The notes below the pieces were generated by a model. That model did not search any database. It saw nothing but the letters and a program-made list of their open reading frames with translations, and was not told the DNA's origin. The position numbers and the translations under genes are program-made. Shown here piece by piece: positions 5,529 to 8,488 of a stretch of DNA of 8,488 bases. Source of the stretch: Chitinophagaceae bacterium (GTDB lineage Bacteria; Bacteroidota; Bacteroidia; Chitinophagales; Chitinophagaceae). The stretch's first letter is position 1; each line of letters begins with the position of its first letter. Location of the stretch: contig DMPB01000039.1 of assembly GCA_003456175.1 (NCBI GenBank), positions 23,012-31,499 on the forward strand, written 5' to 3'.

Positions 5529-6788
5529 ATGTCGGAATTGTATACCCTCATTTGGATTGGCATTACCCTACTGTTCATCGGCTTTTTTGCAGGCATTGAA
5601 ATTGCCTTCATTAGTGCCAACCGCCTCAATATTGAGCTTAAAAAGAAGCAGGGCAAGAGCAGTGCTATCATTTTAAGTCGCTTTATGGAGAAGCCAGCCT
5701 CCTTTATTGGTACCTGTTTGGTGGGGCTAAATATTTTTCTGGTAGTTTATGGCCTGCTCTTTAGCAGTATTATGGATTCGTTATGGGTGCCTGCAGGGTT
5801 AGAAAATTATTATTATCTCAAATTGGCTTTCAATACACTTGTATCTACGTTTATCGTTTTGTTGGTAGGTGAGTTTTTCCCAAAAGCGCTGTTTCGTGCT
5901 AAAGCCGATAGCTTTTTAAGCTTTTTTGCGCCTTTAGTGAACTTGTTTCATAGCTTATTTTATCCTATAGCTAGCGTGTTTGTAAGCTTGAGTGAAACTA
6001 TCTTGAAATATCTATTTAATGTTCGTATGCGTGAAAGCAGCGAACCATTCTCAAAAATTGATTTAGAGCATTTTTTCCAGCAAACAAAAGAGCTCGACGA
6101 CGATAACCAAGAGCTTAACACCGAACTGTTTGAGAATGCTTTGAGCTTACCAACAGTTAAAATTAGGCAGTGCTTGGTACCGCGTACCGAAATTGAAGCC
6201 TTGCCCATTACGACACCTATGAACGAAGTACGTAAGCGTTTTATTGATACCAACCTCAGTAAAATTGTTGTGTACGAAAATAGTATTGATGAAATTGTAG
6301 GGTATGTGCATCAGCTCGATTTATTAAAACGCCCAACCGATATTCAGAGCATCTTACACCCTATCATTGCAGTGCCCGAAAGTATGAGTGCTACCGATTT
6401 AATCACCCGTTTTTCTAAAGAGCGAAAAAGTATTGCATGGGTAGTAGATGAGTTTGGGGGTACCAGCGGAATTGTTACCATGGAAGATGTGCTTGAAGAA
6501 ATTTTCGGCGACATTAAAGATGAATACGATGTAGAAGAATTTGTAGAAAAGCAAATTGCCGAAAACGAATACATTTTTAGCGGTCGCCTCGAAATTGATT
6601 ACCTCAACGAAAAGTACGATTTCGATTTTCCTAGCGATCAAAGTGAAACTTTAAGCGGTTATATCATCAACGATCACGAAACCATACCCAAGCTGAAAGA
6701 GCGGATTATCATTGGCGATTACGAGTTCGATATCCTCAATGTAAGTGATACACGTATAGAAATGGTAAAGGTGAAGTTGTTAAGATAA
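5529..6788 (+). CDS. CNNM/CBS-pair/CorC_HlyC transporter-like protein (hemolysin family)
   Basis: A 419-residue membrane protein of the CNNM-CorC family, which is linked to Mg2+ (and Co2+) efflux or homeostasis; hemolysin is a historical name. Domains in order: CNNM/DUF21 transmembrane domain (residues 1-165; helices near 5-27, 58-80, 98-118, 130-155; motifs FFAGIEIAFIS and GEFFPKALFR), a CBS pair (about 208-330, with VPRTEIEALP and AWVVDEFGGTSGIVTMEDVLEEIFGD), and the C-terminal CorC_HlyC domain (about 345-417). Length and all blocks are normal. The frame opens with a GTG at 5523, but the ATG two codons later is the natural start and leaves MSELY at the N-terminus. GldE of gliding bacteria is a related paralogue, but none of its usual neighbours is present, so I give no symbol. 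tatC follows 72 bases downstream with its own promoter. Confidence 0.93.
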   Translation: MSELYTLIWIGITLLFIGFFAGIEIAFISANRLNIELKKKQGKSSAIILSRFMEKPASFIGTCLVGLNIFLVVYGLLFSSIMDSLWVPAGLENYYYLKLAFNTLVSTFIVLLVGEFFPKALFRAKADSFLSFFAPLVNLFHSLFYPIASVFVSLSETILKYLFNVRMRESSEPFSKIDLEHFFQQTKELDDDNQELNTELFENALSLPTVKIRQCLVPRTEIEALPITTPMNEVRKRFIDTNLSKIVVYENSIDEIVGYVHQLDLLKRPTDIQSILHPIIAVPESMSATDLITRFSKERKSIAWVVDEFGGTSGIVTMEDVLEEIFGDIKDEYDVEEFVEKQIAENEYIFSGRLEIDYLNEKYDFDFPSDQSETLSGYIINDHETIPKLKERIIIGDYEFDILNVSDTRIEMVKVKLLR

Positions 6789-6800
6789 CACCTAGCACAC

Positions 6801-6828
6801 TTTTAAGCCAACGCTACCACTATCTTTG
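6801..6828 (+). promoter_or_regulatory. Bacteroidota-type promoter of tatC
   Basis: TATCTTTG (6821-6828) is an exact TAnnTTTG -7 box, and a TTTT (6801-6804) sits 16 bases upstream in the place of the -33 TTTG. Transcription would start near 6833, giving a leader of about 28 bases before the ATG at 6861. It lies just behind the CNNM gene, so tatC can be expressed independently of it. Confidence 0.65.
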
Positions 6829-6860
6829 CCGCCATTTATTAGCAACTCTAGTACAATCGC

Positions 6861-7715
6861 ATGGCCGGTATTTTCAACAGACGTAATAGCAATAGCACTG
6901 CTGCCGAAATGAGTTTTGTAGACCATCTCGAGGCATTGCGCTGGCATGTACTACGTTCTTTCATTGTAGTGTTGGTAATTGCAATACTCTGCTTTATTAA
7001 CATGAAATGGCTTTTCGAAAATATCATTGCAGGTCCTATCAATCCAAACTTTATTAGTTACAAAGCACTCTGCGATTTTAGTCATTGGATACATGCCGGC
7101 GAAGCCTTGTGTATGCCGCCCATTAAGGTATCGATGCAAACCACCACTTTCGGTGGACAGTTTATGAGTAGCATTACCATTGCTTTTGTATCAGGCTTTA
7201 TTATTGGCTTCCCTTATATTTTTTGGGAGTTTTGGCGTTTTGTGAAACCCGCACTTACACCCAAAGAGCTTAGTGGAACCCGTTTTGCCATTTTTTGGGT
7301 GTCGTTGTTCTTTTTCATGGGGGCATCGTTCGGATATTTTCTATTAGGGCCATTCACCTTCAATTTTCTCGCCAACTTCAATTTGGGTTTCATGATAGAA
7401 ACTAAACCCACCATCAACGATTATCTCGATAACCTTATTAATATCATCATTGGTTGTGGTTTGGCGTTTGAGTTGCCAGTATTGGCACATGTACTTACCC
7501 GCATTGGCCTTATTACTCCCAACACTTTAAAAGAAGGTCGCCGCTTTGCCATTGTAATCATGTTGGTGGTAGCCGCCATTATTACCCCAAGCCCCGATTG
7601 GATGAGCCAAATGTTGGTTTTCATACCACTATTTTGTTTGTATCAGCTAAGTATTTGGGTAAGCCGCAGGGCATACAAAGACATGGAGAAGAAAGAAAAA
7701 GAAGAGTGGAGTTAA
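6861..7715 (+). CDS. tatC: Sec-independent protein translocase subunit TatC
   Basis: A 284-residue TatC, the inner-membrane receptor for twin-arginine signal peptides; it works with TatA-type proteins, none of which is in this window. Six helices are visible. Family motifs: MSFVDHLEALRWHVLRS (cytoplasmic N-terminus, residues 17-33), FPYIFWEFWRFVKPALTPKE (first cytoplasmic loop, 117-136; Glu136 matches E. coli Glu103), GFMIETKPTINDYL, FELPV (Glu204, as E. coli Glu170) and AAIITPSPDWMSQ (Asp246, as E. coli Asp211). It is somewhat longer than E. coli TatC (258) because of an enlarged first periplasmic loop (about 57-98, with two cysteines at 71 and 84) and a charged tail (KDMEKKEKEEW). All key residues are intact, so it should be functional. 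Confidence 0.96.
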   Translation: MAGIFNRRNSNSTAAEMSFVDHLEALRWHVLRSFIVVLVIAILCFINMKWLFENIIAGPINPNFISYKALCDFSHWIHAGEALCMPPIKVSMQTTTFGGQFMSSITIAFVSGFIIGFPYIFWEFWRFVKPALTPKELSGTRFAIFWVSLFFFMGASFGYFLLGPFTFNFLANFNLGFMIETKPTINDYLDNLINIIIGCGLAFELPVLAHVLTRIGLITPNTLKEGRRFAIVIMLVVAAIITPSPDWMSQMLVFIPLFCLYQLSIWVSRRAYKDMEKKEKEEWS

Positions 7716-7755
7716 GATAAAAATGCCGCCTTACGGCAAATGATGATGCACGCCC

Positions 7756-7763
7756 TATCTTTA
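7756..7763 (+). promoter_or_regulatory. Candidate -7 promoter box for the DinB-like gene
   Basis: TATCTTTA differs from the Bacteroidota -7 box TAnnTTTG in the last base only and resembles the tatC box. It lies 18 bases before the ATG at 7782, inside the longer open frame that begins at 7740, and so argues for the later start. No clear -33 element is visible. Confidence 0.35.
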
Positions 7764-7781
7764 GCTTCTAACTTAATCGCT

Positions 7782-8264
7782 ATGGCTACATCGCAACAGC
7801 TGACGCAACACTTACAACAAGTTTTTTTCGGCGGTAATTGGACCTGTTCTTGCCTGCAAACACAACTCGAAGATGTTACTTGGCAAGAGGCAATTGCACC
7901 CAACCCATACGGCAACAATATTGCCACACTTACCTATCATATCGGATATTATGTAGATGCCATCATACCCGTACTTCAAGGTGGCGAACTAATAGCGAAA
8001 GATGCACATAGCTTCAACCATCCACCCATTACCAATGCACACGATTGGAATCAGTTAGTACAACATATTTGCAATAGGGTCATTGTGTTACAGCAGTTGG
8101 TGCATGCCTTGCCAGATACTATTTGGGATGAAACTTTTGTAGCGCCACAATATGGTACCTACTACCGCAACATTTTGGGGTTAATAGAACACACGCATTA
8201 CCACCTCGGACAAATTGCACTCATCAAAAAAATCATTCGTAATACACATGTTACACTTACGTAA
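7782..8264 (+). CDS. DinB-like four-helix metal-binding protein
   Basis: A 160-residue protein of the DinB/YfiT-like superfamily: four-helix bundles that bind a divalent metal by three histidines, including bacillithiol transferases and many members of unknown function. Helix 1 (residues 4-15, QLTQHLQQVFFG) leads to a loop, helix 2 carries the first ligand (TYHIGYYVDAIIPVL, His53), helix 3 spans about 88-110, and helix 4 carries EHTHYHLGQI (His137 and His141 as probable ligands). The metal site looks complete. The frame is open from an ATG at 7740, but I choose 7782: it removes a 14-residue tail that does not fit the family and leaves the promoter-like TATCTTTA upstream. The substrate is unknown. 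The next gene begins inside its 3' end. Confidence 0.86.
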   Translation: MATSQQLTQHLQQVFFGGNWTCSCLQTQLEDVTWQEAIAPNPYGNNIATLTYHIGYYVDAIIPVLQGGELIAKDAHSFNHPPITNAHDWNQLVQHICNRVIVLQQLVHALPDTIWDETFVAPQYGTYYRNILGLIEHTHYHLGQIALIKKIIRNTHVTLT

Positions 8265-8488
8265 ATGGATAGTTGTAGTAATGCTGTTGTTAGTAGTAGC
8301 TGTTGCAGCATCGGCTCAGAAAAATCCATCAACCACCATCCAAAGTTTATTGCAGCAGCAAGCAACTGCCTGGAATCGAGGCAATATCGAAAGTTTTATG
8401 TCTATTGCTTATTGGAATGACGATTCACTCATGTTTATTGGTAGTCGTGGACCTACCTACGGATATGCTGCTACTTTAGCCAACTATA
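8248..8488 (+). CDS. Secreted DUF4440/NTF2-like protein, 5' part
   Basis: The first 80 residues of a gene cut by the window end. The ATG at 8248 overlaps the end of the DinB-like gene by 17 bp in another frame, suggesting coupling. The N-terminus is a signal peptide: MLHLRKW, a Val/Leu-rich core, and an AASA-QK cleavage site near residue 23. The rest matches the start of the DUF4440 (SnoaL/NTF2-like) fold: helix IQSLLQQQATAWNRGNIESFM, then WNDDSLMFIGSRGPTYGYAATLANY, a block I recognise from secreted Bacteroidota members. The family is a small alpha+beta cone fold with a pocket; the function of this branch is unknown. Confidence 0.85.
   Translation, partial: MLHLRKWIVVVMLLLVVAVAASAQKNPSTTIQSLLQQQATAWNRGNIESFMSIAYWNDDSLMFIGSRGPTYGYAATLANY

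Noticed and set aside
5399..5599. 66-codon plus-strand open frame across the intergenic region and into the CNNM gene
   Set aside because: It has only a TTG start, runs 70 bases into the CNNM gene in another frame, has no family resemblance beyond a short GMYLPQG stretch, and covers the likely promoter of the CNNM gene.
5529..6788. Gliding motility protein GldE
   Set aside because: The domain layout is shared by all CNNM/CBS/CorC proteins, and no gliding gene or usual gldE neighbour is in the window.
7724..7738. TGCCG-CCTTA-CGGCA hairpin as tatC terminator
   Set aside because: The stem has only five pairs and no T-run follows; support is too weak.
42..7742. 15-base identity GCCTTACGGCAAATG at 42-56 and 7728-7742
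   Set aside because: One copy lies inside the DUF1361 coding end and the other after tatC; there is no flanking similarity or repeat structure, so it is probably chance.
7740..7781. Upstream ATG cluster as start of the DinB-like protein
   Set aside because: The added 14 residues precede the family's first helix, and a promoter-like box lies within them; the ATG at 7782 is preferred.
1..8488. tRNA, rRNA, CRISPR array, transposase or integrase
   Set aside because: None was recognised on either strand by reading; the only repeats are the operators, palindromes and the 16-bp pair described.

Overview
The window looks like chromosomal DNA of a Bacteroidota bacterium, most likely of the Chitinophagaceae or a close family. 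Reasons: moderate to low G+C; start regions without clear Shine-Dalgarno sequences; promoter boxes of the Bacteroidota type TAnnTTTG (exact before tatC and before the small secreted-protein gene); the trio of six-helix membrane protein, winged-helix regulator and CreD; and a DUF4440-type secreted protein with a SLMFIGSRGPTYG motif. This placement is an inference from recognised families, not a database result.

Left part (1-4002), all on the minus strand, transcribed from right to left: a six-helix membrane protein (4002-3304), a small winged-helix regulator of the HTH_34 type (3307-3011, 4-bp overlap), an unusually long CreD (2968-1121), a DgkA-type lipid kinase (1051-686) and a DUF1361 membrane protein (696-28). 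Near-identical sites with the palindromic core CTTTG-N5-CAAAG lie directly in front of the first gene and of creD. I read them as operators for the encoded regulator, giving an autoregulated membrane/envelope unit. A strong 21-bp hairpin separates creD from the lipid kinase gene, and a perfect palindrome follows DUF1361.

Middle part (4003-5528): 324 bases without an intact gene hold a possible frameshifted remnant of the 3' end of a plus-strand gene (YLPQGMYTY ... TINGES) and a 17-bp-stem terminator. Then comes a two-gene minus-strand unit: a 91-residue exported protein with four cysteines, then a 220-residue lipoprotein. I recognise neither. A 16-bp direct repeat (TATTTACCGCAAGGAA) flanks this unit. 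The following divergent intergenic region is very A+T-rich on its left side.

Right part (5529-8488), all on the plus strand: a CNNM/CBS/CorC_HlyC transporter-like protein (hemolysin family), tatC with its own promoter, a DinB-like metal-binding four-helix protein, and the 5' part of a secreted DUF4440/NTF2-like protein whose start overlaps the DinB gene by 17 bp.

The points most worth a second look are the paired operators of the creD unit, the four-helix membrane extension fused in front of CreD, the lipid kinase with two conserved acidic residues replaced (Asp to Asn and Asp to His), and the unrecognised secreted-protein/lipoprotein pair flanked by a direct repeat.
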